This document shows positions 7,494 through 15,790 of a stretch of 31,572 nt of DNA, piece after piece. Location of the stretch: positions 1 through 31,572 of the IMG/VR virus record IMGVR_UViG_3300049484_000195; one strand, written 5' to 3'. The notes below the pieces were generated by a model that was not told where the DNA came from, did not search any database, and worked only from the letters and a program-made list of their open reading frames with translations. This stretch comes from a virus. The position numbers and the translations under genes are program-made. Each line of letters starts with the position of its first letter. Within the stretch, counting starts at the first letter, position 1.

Positions 7494-7811
7494 ATGGCAA
7501 TACAAACAAGACAACTAAATATGGCTGAACATGATTGGTTTGCAACAAGAAGTGGTCTTGCCACAAATTGTAGACTTGATGAACATAAGGCTAAATATTT
7601 TAGTGATAAAGGTTTTGGATCAAATGCCTCTATTAGAAAACCAGCAAGTCAAATGGAAGGTGAATGGCTTGCTTCTTTAACTGGTGTTGATGGTAGTCAT
7701 GGTTATTCTGACCAATGGAGTGAGGCTGTATCAGGACAAGGATTAACTCCAGGAAAATCGGTGAATTATAACAAGTTTATTTTTTACACTAGTGTTGCAT
7801 CTAGTCCGTAA
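7494..7811 (+). CDS. Hypothetical small structural protein
   Basis: A 105-residue protein beginning one base after the preceding stop, so probably translationally coupled. The sequence is rich in Ser, Gly and Asn with no long helix. It ends in SVNYNKFIFYTSVASSP, a beta-like finish. The -35 element of the next promoter lies inside its 3' end. No family is recognised; a minor virion protein is possible from context. Confidence 0.65.
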   Translation: MAIQTRQLNMAEHDWFATRSGLATNCRLDEHKAKYFSDKGFGSNASIRKPASQMEGEWLASLTGVDGSHGYSDQWSEAVSGQGLTPGKSVNYNKFIFYTSVASSP

Positions 7812-7822
7812 AATGTTATAAT
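7795..7822 (+). promoter_or_regulatory. Promoter of cassette B (before sugar cluster)
   Basis: A -35 TTGCAT at 7795-7800, a 16-base spacer and a -10 TATAAT at 7817-7822 with an upstream TGT (extended -10). The -35 overlaps the end of the upstream gene. The promoter points into the hairpin at 7858 and then the glycosyltransferase cluster. Confidence 0.7.
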
Positions 7823-7857
7823 AATACCAGTCTAGTACAAGTTTACTACTCTAAGGC

Positions 7858-7880
7858 AGACGGACAATTCCGTCTTTTTT
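7858..7880 (+). terminator. Intrinsic terminator-like hairpin touching the ATG
   Basis: A 7-bp stem (AGACGGA 7858-7864 with TCCGTCT 7869-7875), a CAAT tetraloop and a T-run 7875-7880. The ATG of the next gene is at 7881, directly after the last T, leaving no room for an SD between stem and start. The spacer before it can form a small hairpin, TAGTA-caagtt-TACTA. Confidence 0.8.
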
Positions 7881-9635
7881 ATGGCAAAGATAGCTTTAGC
7901 AATTATAATAAAAGATGATACGGAGTTGGATCAACTTAAACGTGCTGTTGATAGTGTAAAAAAAGATGTTGATGGAATCTTCATAACTGCAACAAAAAAA
8001 CCTCATACTAAGATTGAAAAATACTGTAAGAAAAATAAATTTAATTACTCATTCTTTAAATGGTGTAATGACTTCTCCAAGGCAAGAAACTTTAACTTTT
8101 CCCAAATCTCAAAAGATTATGATTGGATCTTTTGGATGGATACTGATGATGTTGTTCAGGGTTCTAATACATTTCAAGATGCAATAAAATTAGCTGAACT
8201 AAATAATATTAAAGCTATCTTTGCAAGATATTTATACCAAGTTGAGTTCGATGAAACAGGGAAAATAAAGAACATCTTGATTGAACATTTGAGGGAACGT
8301 TTGGTTAAAAATGATGGAACGTTTGAATGGGTTGCACCAATACATGAAACTTTAATCGAGAAGGTTCCTTCTGGCAAAACAGATTTTGGTGGATTTATTG
8401 TCATACAAATAACAGATGAAGAAAAAATGTATGATTCTATGTGGAGGAACATTGAAATTCTTCAAGAAGAAGTAATTAATCATCCAGAAGATCCAAGACC
8501 AATTTATTATTTAGCTAAGGCTTATTTTGATGCAAGAATTCCTGAAATATTATATGAAAAACTTAGTGATGATGTAGATTCTGTAACTGTAGAACTTCTA
8601 AAAGACTATCTTCGTAAATCAGGTTGGCAAGAAGAAAGAGCACAAGCTTGGGAATATCTTTCAATGATTCATAGAGAAAGACAGGAATATAAACTTGCTA
8701 TTGCTTCTTTACTGGAATCGGTAAAAGAAGATCCTAGATTTGTTTCTCCGTATATTCAACTTGCTCTTTGTTACTGTCAGATGAAAGATTGGGAAAAGGC
8801 AATGCATTGGGTGACTTTAGCAAACCAGATGAGTATGCCTAAAACTACTTTAATCGTTAACCCTAGAGATTACAAGACAATGATACTTGAAGCTTATTTC
8901 CACATATTCCTTAATACAGGAAAGTTTGAGGAATGTGAGAAGGTAATATCTGCTTTATATGAAATTGTTCCAAGTGAACTGAATAAACAAAGACTTGATG
9001 ATGTTAACGATATAAAACATAGAAATGATCTTGCACACTGGATAGTTAAACTTGCATATCATTTAAAGGAAACTAATCAACTTGAAAAACTAGAGTTATT
9101 AGTAAATGCAGTACCTAAAGAAATAGCTGAAGAACCAGTATTAGTTGATTTAAGAAACAACTTCACCAGACCAAAGGTTTGGGGTGATGATGAGATTGTT
9201 ATTTATTGTGGACCAGGATTTGAACAATGGAGTCCAAAGTCAATTTCTAAGGGAATTGGTGGGAGTGAGGAGGCTGTTATATATCTTAGTAGGGAATTGA
9301 GTAAGCTTGGTTGGAAAGTTACTGTTTATGCTGACCCCAGAGATGATGAGGGTGAGTACGATGGGGTTAAGTTTATTCCTTATTATAAGATTAATTGGAG
9401 AGACACATTTAACATTTTAATTTCATGGAGACAGATAGGTCTTTTTGATGTATCAACATTAAATGCTAAAAGAACATATTTGTGGAATCATGATATTCAG
9501 AATCCTATGACTTATACAAAGGAAAGAGTCGATAAGATTGATAAGGTTATGTTTTTATCTAAATGGCACAGAGACAATGTGCCTTTATTGGATGAATCTA
9601 AGGTAATATATACTGGTAACGGAATAGATGTATGA
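7881..9635 (+). CDS. SunS-like glycosyltransferase 2 with TPR-like region and GT-B N-terminal half
   Basis: A 584-residue multidomain enzyme. Residues 1 to about 180 form a GT2 (GT-A) domain: SFFKWCNDFSKARN then WIFWMDTDD, whose DTDD (87-90) is the nucleotide-sugar/metal motif, as in SunS-type transferases. Residues of about 190-420 are helical and TPR-like (IYYLAKAYFDA, AWEYLSMIHRE, PYIQLALCYC). Residues of about 430-584 match the N-terminal Rossmann half of a GT-B enzyme (GIGGSEEAVIYLSRELSKLG) and end at TGNGIDV, exactly where the interdomain linker of such enzymes normally continues. The next gene supplies the missing C-terminal half. First gene of the sugar cluster, directly after a promoter-terminator cassette. 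Confidence 0.85.
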   Translation: MAKIALAIIIKDDTELDQLKRAVDSVKKDVDGIFITATKKPHTKIEKYCKKNKFNYSFFKWCNDFSKARNFNFSQISKDYDWIFWMDTDDVVQGSNTFQDAIKLAELNNIKAIFARYLYQVEFDETGKIKNILIEHLRERLVKNDGTFEWVAPIHETLIEKVPSGKTDFGGFIVIQITDEEKMYDSMWRNIEILQEEVINHPEDPRPIYYLAKAYFDARIPEILYEKLSDDVDSVTVELLKDYLRKSGWQEERAQAWEYLSMIHRERQEYKLAIASLLESVKEDPRFVSPYIQLALCYCQMKDWEKAMHWVTLANQMSMPKTTLIVNPRDYKTMILEAYFHIFLNTGKFEECEKVISALYEIVPSELNKQRLDDVNDIKHRNDLAHWIVKLAYHLKETNQLEKLELLVNAVPKEIAEEPVLVDLRNNFTRPKVWGDDEIVIYCGPGFEQWSPKSISKGIGGSEEAVIYLSRELSKLGWKVTVYADPRDDEGEYDGVKFIPYYKINWRDTFNILISWRQIGLFDVSTLNAKRTYLWNHDIQNPMTYTKERVDKIDKVMFLSKWHRDNVPLLDESKVIYTGNGIDV

Positions 9636-10975
9636 GAAATTCTAAATTAATGGTATATGGTAGTTCCTATGATAGGGGTGTAGAACATCTCTTGAAGATG
9701 TGGCCTGATATTAAAAAGGCTGTACCTGAAGCAGAACTTCATGTGTTTTATGGATGGCAACTTTTTGATATAGGTTATGCTGATAATCCCGAAAGAATGG
9801 CATGGAAAGAAAAAATCAATGATTTAATGAAACAAGACGGAATTACTCATTTAGGAAGAATTAGTCATGAAGCACTTCAAAAGGAGTTTGAGAATGCGGG
9901 TGTTTGGGCATATCCTACCCATTTTGGTGAAATTAGTTGTATAACAGCCATGAAAGCACAGGCTTATGGGGCAATACCCTGTGTTATTGATTATGCAGCA
10001 TTAAAAGAAACTGTACAGTATGGTGTAAAAATTAAAGGAGATATATATGATCAAGAAACTAAGGATTTATATAAGAACGCATTAATAGGTCTTTTGAATG
10101 ATGAGGAATACCAAGAAAATGTTAGAAAGGAAATGATTCCTTGGGCAAGGAAAAAGTTTGGATGGTCAAATATTGCTAAACAATGGGACGAAGAATTTAG
10201 GAAGGAATATTTACCAAAACCTAAAAGTTTAGAAAAACAGGTTGAGGAACTTATGGATGATAATCAGGCATTAAAAGCTTGGGAACTGGTGAAAGATACC
10301 GATTCTCCTCTTAAGGAAAGAATTTGGTTGAGAATTAGGCACGCTTTTGACGATAAACTTTACGAAAAATACTATGTCGAGGACTTGATAGAAAACTTTG
10401 TAACAGAAGAACAGGCTTTAGACTGTACAACTCTTGCTCCCAGGTTTAAATGGATGGTTCCACGTATTTTGAATAATAAACCTAAAAATTTAATAGATTT
10501 AGGGTGTGCTGATGGTTATCTTTGTATAACACTTGCTAATAAGGGAATACCTTGTATAGGTGTTAATTTGCATAGTGCTTCAGTGGTATTTGCAAGAGAA
10601 AGAGCAAAAAAACTTAAACTTGATGAAATAACTGGATTTATTAATAAAAACATTTTTGAGATAAAGGATAAAACAGATTGTGTTGTTATGACTGAAGTTT
10701 TAGAACATCTTCCTGATCCACAAAAAGGTGTTGATCATGCAATGAATATGCTTAATGAAAATGGTAGAGCTTTCTTTTCTTCTCCAAGAACTGATCATAT
10801 TGGTGTGGAAATGCATAAAAGAGAACCTAATCATGAAGGATGGGATGATGGTAAACCAAGTGGACATTTAAGACTTTTTACTGAAGAAGAATTTAAAAAA
10901 TTATTCGATAAATATGAAATTATAGAATATTATTTAGATGATGAAAGGTGTATGAATGTGGAGGTGAGACTATGA
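9632..10975 (+). CDS. GT-B C-terminal half fused to a class I methyltransferase
   Basis: A 447-residue protein overlapping the previous gene by four bases (ATGA), so translation is coupled. Residues 1 to about 190 are the sugar-nucleotide-binding half of a GT4-like enzyme: MVYGSSYDRGVEHLLKMWPD, then HFGEISCITAMKAQAYGAIP. Residues of about 285-447 are a class I SAM methyltransferase with DLGCADG (289-295) and TEVLEHLPDP (354-363). The protein lacks the GT-B N-terminal half, which forms the end of the preceding gene. This may be natural fission, with the two products associating, or a small deletion or frameshift in the linker. The substrate is probably a glycan or its protein carrier. Confidence 0.82.
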   Translation: MRNSKLMVYGSSYDRGVEHLLKMWPDIKKAVPEAELHVFYGWQLFDIGYADNPERMAWKEKINDLMKQDGITHLGRISHEALQKEFENAGVWAYPTHFGEISCITAMKAQAYGAIPCVIDYAALKETVQYGVKIKGDIYDQETKDLYKNALIGLLNDEEYQENVRKEMIPWARKKFGWSNIAKQWDEEFRKEYLPKPKSLEKQVEELMDDNQALKAWELVKDTDSPLKERIWLRIRHAFDDKLYEKYYVEDLIENFVTEEQALDCTTLAPRFKWMVPRILNNKPKNLIDLGCADGYLCITLANKGIPCIGVNLHSASVVFARERAKKLKLDEITGFINKNIFEIKDKTDCVVMTEVLEHLPDPQKGVDHAMNMLNENGRAFFSSPRTDHIGVEMHKREPNHEGWDDGKPSGHLRLFTEEEFKKLFDKYEIIEYYLDDERCMNVEVRL

Positions 10976-11127
10976 AATATTATGTAGCTACCTTAATTGA
11001 AAGCAATCATTACATTTTAAATGAATTTGATAACCTCAATGCAGCTTACAAATTTTATCTTGATGATGTAAGTAAAAGAATGATTGTTAAGGAAATTAGT
11101 ATGGAGGTGAAAGAAAAGAATGTTTAA
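10972..11127 (+). CDS. Small protein (51 aa)
   Basis: A short gene with a strong SD (ggaggtgag, 10961-10969) before the ATG at 10972, overlapping the preceding stop (ATGA). The product begins MKYYVATLIESNHY and is acidic to neutral with one likely beta-hairpin and a helix. It overlaps the next tiny gene by eight bases. No function is recognised. Confidence 0.6.
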   Translation: MKYYVATLIESNHYILNEFDNLNAAYKFYLDDVSKRMIVKEISMEVKEKNV

Positions 11128-11287
11128 AACTCATTGTGCTAATCCAAAATGTCCTAATCCTCAAAAGGATTTATTTGTTTATGCAACAAGTAGAACAGGA
11201 AATTTACCAATAACTTATTGTTCTAAAACTTGTGAGGCTGAAGTTAAATATGACAAACGATTTGATATACGATTCAAACAGTCTTGA
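11120..11287 (+). CDS. Small zinc-ribbon protein (55 aa)
   Basis: An SD (atggaggtga, 11101-11110) lies about 10 bases before the ATG at 11120. The 55-residue product carries four cysteines, C6-x4-C11 and C34-x3-C38, in the contexts HCANPKC and YCSKTCEAE, consistent with a single zinc ribbon. The rest is basic. Its 3' end overlaps the start of the next methyltransferase gene (11250). It may bind nucleic acid or a partner protein; nothing specific can be said. Confidence 0.65.
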   Translation: MFKTHCANPKCPNPQKDLFVYATSRTGNLPITYCSKTCEAEVKYDKRFDIRFKQS

Positions 11288-11864
11288 TAAGAAAGTTGTT
11301 GAGTTAATTTCAACTTACGATATAGAAAAAGTTCAACCAGAATTGGAGAAGGTTGGTATTGGGCAAATAATGGAAGTTGAAAATAGGACAGGACAACCAA
11401 ACTTGTACTATCAGTGGCTTGCTTGTTTAATAAAACTTATAAAACCTAAACAGGTAGTAGAACTTGGTGCAGCAGCAGGAGTTTCGACACTTTTAATGGC
11501 AAGGGAAATGCCAGAGGATTCTAAACTTTATTCTGTTGATATTGATCCTCAGGCTTGGAGATGGATGAGCAAAGATTATCCTCAAGTTGTAAAAATATTA
11601 GGAGATGATTTAAATATGGCTATATGGCCAGGTAGTGTAGATTTAATGAAAACAGATATTTGGTTTATAGATAGTTTACACACAGAAGAACAATTGAGGG
11701 GAGAAATTGAATTATATAAACCATACTGGAAAAGAGGAACAATTGTTGTATTGGATGATATAAGAATGCCAGGATTGAATACAGTATGGAATGAACTTTC
11801 TTATGACAAATGTGAAACGACTAATCCTAATCACTATAGCGGTTTTGGTCATTTTATAGTATGA
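11250..11864 (+). CDS. Class I SAM-dependent methyltransferase
   Basis: A 204-residue Rossmann-fold methyltransferase. The SAM-binding motif ELGAAAGVST lies at residues 71-80, the acidic motif II is YSVDIDP, and WFIDSLHTEEQ plus VVLDDIRMPG resemble the catechol O-methyltransferase / cephalosporin hydroxylase-like group (Methyltransf_24 type). The ATG at 11250 is preferred to the GTG at 11232 because the conserved sequence begins after it; either start overlaps the zinc-ribbon gene. In this cluster the target is probably a sugar hydroxyl, but the substrate is not shown by the sequence. Confidence 0.8.
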   Translation: MTNDLIYDSNSLDKKVVELISTYDIEKVQPELEKVGIGQIMEVENRTGQPNLYYQWLACLIKLIKPKQVVELGAAAGVSTLLMAREMPEDSKLYSVDIDPQAWRWMSKDYPQVVKILGDDLNMAIWPGSVDLMKTDIWFIDSLHTEEQLRGEIELYKPYWKRGTIVVLDDIRMPGLNTVWNELSYDKCETTNPNHYSGFGHFIV

Positions 11865-12349
11865 GAACTCAAACACAACAGTATCTTGAAAAATTTCTTA
11901 ATAAACATAAAAAGTTAATAAAGTGTTTGGATGTTGGATCAATGGAAGCTGGTGGTGGTGCAATTAGACACTTGTTTCAAGGGAGAGAATACATTGGAGT
12001 TGATATGAGAAGTGGTCCAAATGTAGATGTTGTTTTAAATGGCCATGACTTATTAACCAAATTTGATGCAGAAACATTTGACCTTGTAACTTGTTTTGAT
12101 ACCTTTGAACATGATGACGCTTTTTGGTTAACACTAGAACAGATGAAAGCTGTATTAAAGAAGGGTGGTTGGTTGATAATTGGATGTCCATCACGATATT
12201 GTCCAGAACATGATTATCCATCTGATTATTGGAGGTTTATGCCTAAAAGCATGAAGTTAATGTTGGAGGGTTTTAAAAAAATTAAAGTTATTATCGATAT
12301 GAATGAAAATTTTGAGGATGAAGTATTTGGTTGGGGCAAAAAAGTATGA
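11861..12349 (+). CDS. Class I SAM-dependent methyltransferase
   Basis: A 162-residue compact methyltransferase (Methyltransf_11 type). [12 protein letters not shown] near residues 22-33 is the SAM-binding loop, YIGVDMR is motif [14 protein letters not shown] is the motif IV region and [14 protein letters not shown] is the post-motif strand typical of the family. It is coupled to the upstream methyltransferase by an ATGA overlap and to the downstream acyltransferase by another. It is short for the family, lacking an N-terminal cap. Substrate unknown. Confidence 0.8.
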   Translation: MRTQTQQYLEKFLNKHKKLIKCLDVGSMEAGGGAIRHLFQGREYIGVDMRSGPNVDVVLNGHDLLTKFDAETFDLVTCFDTFEHDDAFWLTLEQMKAVLKKGGWLIIGCPSRYCPEHDYPSDYWRFMPKSMKLMLEGFKKIKVIIDMNENFEDEVFGWGKKV

Positions 12350-12843
12350 TTTTAGGAAAACACAGTTATTTTTTAGGTACAGATCATGGCATAGAAACTA
12401 AGGTTGGTAATTATAGTTCTATAGCAGGAGGAACTTATATTCATGGTCCAGATAATCATGCTTGTGTTTTTAATAGGAGACTTGTCAGCACGTTCGATCT
12501 AGGACAATTTGGTGTAGATTTTACCAGATCTGGAATGGCAAAAAAGTTAGTTGAGATTGGTAATGATGTGTGGATCGGGGAATACGCACAAATATTATCA
12601 GGAGTTAAAATTTATGATGGTGTGATAATAGGGGCACATAGTGTTGTGGGAAAAGATATTCCTCCTTATTCTATAGCGGTTGGTAATCCAATAGTAATTA
12701 AGAGTTTCAGGTTTCCACCAGAAATTGTTAATGAACTTCTGAACATTAAATGGTGGGATTGGGAAGACAATATTTTTAGGGAAAGATTGGAAGACTTTAA
12801 GGATGTTTATAAATTTGTAGAAAAGTATGGAAAAAAATCTTGA
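12346..12843 (+). CDS. Left-handed beta-helix (hexapeptide) acyltransferase
   Basis: A 165-residue protein with the hexapeptide-repeat pattern of acetyltransferases of the CatB/Vat and sugar O-acetyltransferase group. Visible features are [39 protein letters not shown] and [20 protein letters not shown], ending [13 protein letters not shown]. The family moves an acyl group from acyl-CoA to a hydroxyl. The ATG at 12346 overlaps the previous stop (ATGA) and is preferred to the in-frame TTG at 12331. In this cluster it probably O-acetylates a sugar. Candidate catalytic His is in the HGPDNH loop. Confidence 0.85.
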   Translation: MILGKHSYFLGTDHGIETKVGNYSSIAGGTYIHGPDNHACVFNRRLVSTFDLGQFGVDFTRSGMAKKLVEIGNDVWIGEYAQILSGVKIYDGVIIGAHSVVGKDIPPYSIAVGNPIVIKSFRFPPEIVNELLNIKWWDWEDNIFRERLEDFKDVYKFVEKYGKKS

Positions 12844-13567
12844 TTACGTTTTAAATTTAATTTACAAGGATGAACCTCTTTATGCTTACAGTTTAGTTCA
12901 AAAAATAAAAGGTAAAAAAGCTAGAAATATTCAAAAGAAGTTAGAAGCAAAATTAGATCATATTTTTAACTATGAAAGCTATCTGCAAAAGTATGCTGAA
13001 AGTAGGATGGATTGGAAACCAATGATTATTTATCATCTGAGATATGAATGGATGTTGAATGAAATAAAGGAGAATGGTTATAAAAGTTTAATAGATTTAG
13101 GTTGTTACGAAGGTGGGTTACTGTTTGGGTGTGCCATAAATTATGATATGAAATTAAGGGGAGTTGAAATATGCAAAGATGCTGTTAATTGGAATATAAA
13201 AAGATCGAAACGAATTAATGGAGATATCAAGTTTATACAATCTTCTATCGAAGAATATGAGGATGATGATAAATATGATGCAGTAGTATGTATGGAATTA
13301 ATTGAACATGTTCCAGATCCAAGGGCAATTATTGATAAAATGCTTAGTTTAGTTAAGCCAAATGGTTGGTGTTATTTAACAACTCCTGATGGAGTTTATG
13401 ATGATAGAGAGGGTAAGAGAATATGGGAAACTGAAGGATTTAAATTTGATCATATACGGACTTTTGGTCCTAAGAAACTATCAACGCTTCTTTTTGGTTG
13501 TGATATTTATCTTTACCATAATGATTCAAAAAGTATTTTTATTAAGTTTAAAAAAAGAGAAATATGA
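12827..13567 (+). CDS. Class I SAM-dependent methyltransferase
   Basis: A 246-residue protein with an N-terminal helical extension (residues 1-80) and a Rossmann domain. The SAM motif is [11 protein letters not shown] at about residues 88-97, then [10 protein letters not shown] and [16 protein letters not shown], typical of the Methyltransf_23/UbiG-like group. It overlaps the preceding gene by 17 bases and the next by four (ATGA). The DLGC...E.LEHVPDP pattern is shared with the fused methyltransferase domain at 9632-10975, so the two may be distant paralogues. Confidence 0.82.
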   Translation: MEKNLDYVLNLIYKDEPLYAYSLVQKIKGKKARNIQKKLEAKLDHIFNYESYLQKYAESRMDWKPMIIYHLRYEWMLNEIKENGYKSLIDLGCYEGGLLFGCAINYDMKLRGVEICKDAVNWNIKRSKRINGDIKFIQSSIEEYEDDDKYDAVVCMELIEHVPDPRAIIDKMLSLVKPNGWCYLTTPDGVYDDREGKRIWETEGFKFDHIRTFGPKKLSTLLFGCDIYLYHNDSKSIFIKFKKREI

Positions 13568-14373
13568 AAATAGCTTTCATTTGGTATTTTGATAAAGCTC
13601 CCTTGGTTTATTCTAAATGGAGAGATGGACTACGTACTGCTATGGAAATAATAAGTTGTAAACATGAAGTCGATTGGTTTATCGGTAAACAAATCCCTGA
13701 GAAACATTATGACTTCCTTCTTTTTTGGGATGATTCTAATTCTGAGATGTTTAATCATTTAGACATAGCAGATAGAAGGGGTATTTGTTTAACAACAGAT
13801 CCAAACAACATAGATAATCTTAAGAAGCTTGACGTTGTTTATTGTGAAAGTGATCCGATACTTGAGGCGGTACGAAGAAATGGTATAAGGGCAATAAAAG
13901 CTTTTGGCACTGATACCATGTTTTTCCATCCAAATCCTGTTATTGTAAAAGATATAGAATATTTTTATCCTGCAACGTTTAGTCCTTGGAAAAGACAAAG
14001 TGAAATTGCATATCTTGGAGAAAAATTATTATGTGTTGGCACAGTACAACCAGACGGAGTTAACGAACTAAAAGCTTGTGAAGATAATAATGTCAAAATT
14101 GAAACAGGTTATTTCCATGTAAAAAAGATTAGGAGGCTTTACTGGAGAACAAAAAATATGATTATACCTGCTGTTCATGGCAGTGAAAGAACTGTGTTAG
14201 AAGCAATGGCTTGTGGGATAGTCCCAGAAGTCACACATAAGGAAAATATTAGAACGAGTTCGTATGTAGAAGAATATAAACAATCAGGTTTAACACCTAG
14301 AGAATTTGTAATACAAAACTACTCGCACTTCAAATACGCTACTCAACTTTTAAGAGGAATAGAATGGACATAA
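13564..14373 (+). CDS. GT4-like glycosyltransferase
   Basis: A 269-residue GT-B-type enzyme, short for the family. The C-terminal half carries the donor-binding signature HGSERTVLEAMACGIVP (about residues 205-221) with the E-x-x-x-x-E spacing of GT4 retaining transferases. The N-terminal half is reduced but starts with a Rossmann strand ([10 protein letters not shown]). FGTDTMFFHPN sits at the interdomain linker. Starts inside the preceding stop codon region (ATGA). It likely adds one sugar to the glycan made by this cluster; donor and acceptor are unknown. Confidence 0.8.
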   Translation: MKIAFIWYFDKAPLVYSKWRDGLRTAMEIISCKHEVDWFIGKQIPEKHYDFLLFWDDSNSEMFNHLDIADRRGICLTTDPNNIDNLKKLDVVYCESDPILEAVRRNGIRAIKAFGTDTMFFHPNPVIVKDIEYFYPATFSPWKRQSEIAYLGEKLLCVGTVQPDGVNELKACEDNNVKIETGYFHVKKIRRLYWRTKNMIIPAVHGSERTVLEAMACGIVPEVTHKENIRTSSYVEEYKQSGLTPREFVIQNYSHFKYATQLLRGIEWT

Positions 14374-15050
14374 TCATACCATGCTGGATTGTTAATGAAG
14401 AACTTCTGGAATTAACCAGAAATACAATCTATTCTCTTAAAGGAAATAAAATAATAATTATTGATAATGCCTCAACAATGGGTACTGGTGAATTAAGAGA
14501 ATTTGCAGATATTTATATCCGTAACAAAAACAATCTAGGTTATGCTATTGCTGTAAATCAAGGATTAAAACTTTCAGGAGAAATAGTTTGTGTTGCTAAC
14601 AACGACATCAGAGTATCAAAGAATTGGGAGGAAGTCGCACTTGGTATCTTGAAAGATGATAGTGTTGGTAGTATCCACTTCAGAATGATTCCGTATGACC
14701 AGCCTTTTAATCCAGGTAGTGATGTATGGAAAAGTGGGCATAATAGGTGGTGTTCCAGTTCGTTTTTTGTTATGAGAAATAGATTGCTTTTTGATGAGAA
14801 CTTTAAGAATGGAGTAGAGGATTGGGATTATTGGAAAAGATTTAGGGAGTTGGGTTATATAACAACTTATACAAATAAAGCTGAATATCAACATAAGGAT
14901 TCTTCATCTCAACAAATTTTACCGTCAAATACTGAAAACCAAAAAAAGAATGTAGAATATTTTATAAGTAAATGGGGAACAACACCTGAAGAAGATTTTG
15001 AGAAATTATATCCTAAAGAATTATCATTGCCATGGAAACCGATGCCATAA
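14364..15050 (+). CDS. Family 2 glycosyltransferase (GT-A)
   Basis: A 228-residue GT-A transferase. Landmarks are MDIIIPCWIVNEELLELT, IIIDNAST, the family-typical NLGYAIAVNQGLK and a metal-binding ANNDIRV in place of DxD. A late NGVEDWDYWKRFRELGY is the acceptor/catalytic segment of rhamnosyltransferase-like GT2 enzymes. Overlaps the previous gene by 10 bases and the next by 19. No membrane segment is present, so it is a soluble enzyme. Confidence 0.85.
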   Translation: MDIIIPCWIVNEELLELTRNTIYSLKGNKIIIIDNASTMGTGELREFADIYIRNKNNLGYAIAVNQGLKLSGEIVCVANNDIRVSKNWEEVALGILKDDSVGSIHFRMIPYDQPFNPGSDVWKSGHNRWCSSSFFVMRNRLLFDENFKNGVEDWDYWKRFRELGYITTYTNKAEYQHKDSSSQQILPSNTENQKKNVEYFISKWGTTPEEDFEKLYPKELSLPWKPMP

Positions 15051-15790
15051 AAATATCAGTTATAACTCCTTCCGTAAGACCTGAAGGACTTAATATTATT
15101 GAGAAATGTCTTAAAAGACAAACGTTTAAAGATTTTGAGTGGATAGTTGTGTCTCCAAAAGAACTACATAAAAAGATTAATGTTAAACCAGATTTATTGT
15201 TGGCTGATCCTCCAAAGAATGAAGGAGATTTTTGGACACTTTGTAAGGCGTGGAACTTAGCATATAACAAGGCAAGGGGGAAACTAATTGTAAATATACA
15301 AGACATGATTTGGTTTAAACCAGATTTACTTGAAAGATTCTGGAACCATTATGAGAAATCGAGAGATATATTAGTAACAGCAGTTGGTGATCATTATTCT
15401 GATACTGATGAACGTGGAGAACCGATTAACTTAGTTTGGCAAGATCCAAGGAAAAGAATTGATCAGGGAACATTTTATGAAATTTATTTCCCAGATATGG
15501 AGATGAGTGTTTGTTCTATTCCTAAAAAAGCATTAATAGATTGTGGTGGTATTGATGAAGAATATGATAAAGCTAATGGTATCCAGGAGAAGGAAATGTG
15601 TATGAGGTTATCTCACTTAAATTATAAATTTTATATAGATCAATCTATCGAATATAAGGCCATTCATCATGGTAGACTTACTGATAATTGGGATGATCAT
15701 TATTGGAAAGTTACAACTGAAATGTTTAAGAAACATGCAAAATTATTTATGCAGGATAAAAAGCCTTTAAATGTTGGATATGTCAAATAA
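15032..15790 (+). CDS. Family 2-like glycosyltransferase (paralogue 1)
   Basis: A 252-residue GT-A-like protein: ISVITPSVRPEG, LKRQTFKDFEWIVVSP, CKAWNLAYNKARGKLIVNIQ then QDM in the DxD position, a WNHYEKS segment and DCGGIDEEYD near the acceptor site. It aligns along its length with the next gene. The usual acidic DxD is replaced by QD, as in the neighbour, so metal binding may differ from standard GT2 enzymes. Starts within the end of the previous gene. Confidence 0.78.
   Translation: METDAIKISVITPSVRPEGLNIIEKCLKRQTFKDFEWIVVSPKELHKKINVKPDLLLADPPKNEGDFWTLCKAWNLAYNKARGKLIVNIQDMIWFKPDLLERFWNHYEKSRDILVTAVGDHYSDTDERGEPINLVWQDPRKRIDQGTFYEIYFPDMEMSVCSIPKKALIDCGGIDEEYDKANGIQEKEMCMRLSHLNYKFYIDQSIEYKAIHHGRLTDNWDDHYWKVTTEMFKKHAKLFMQDKKPLNVGYVK

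Noticed and set aside
7851-7883. An SD-like ctaagg before the cassette B hairpin, brought near the ATG by folding
   Set aside because: The other four SD-less cassettes lack a comparable purine run before the stem, so it looks coincidental.
13389-13592. A + strand open frame of 67 codons at the end of the methyltransferase at 12827
   Set aside because: Shadow of the methyltransferase and the following start; hydrophobic, biased product and no SD.
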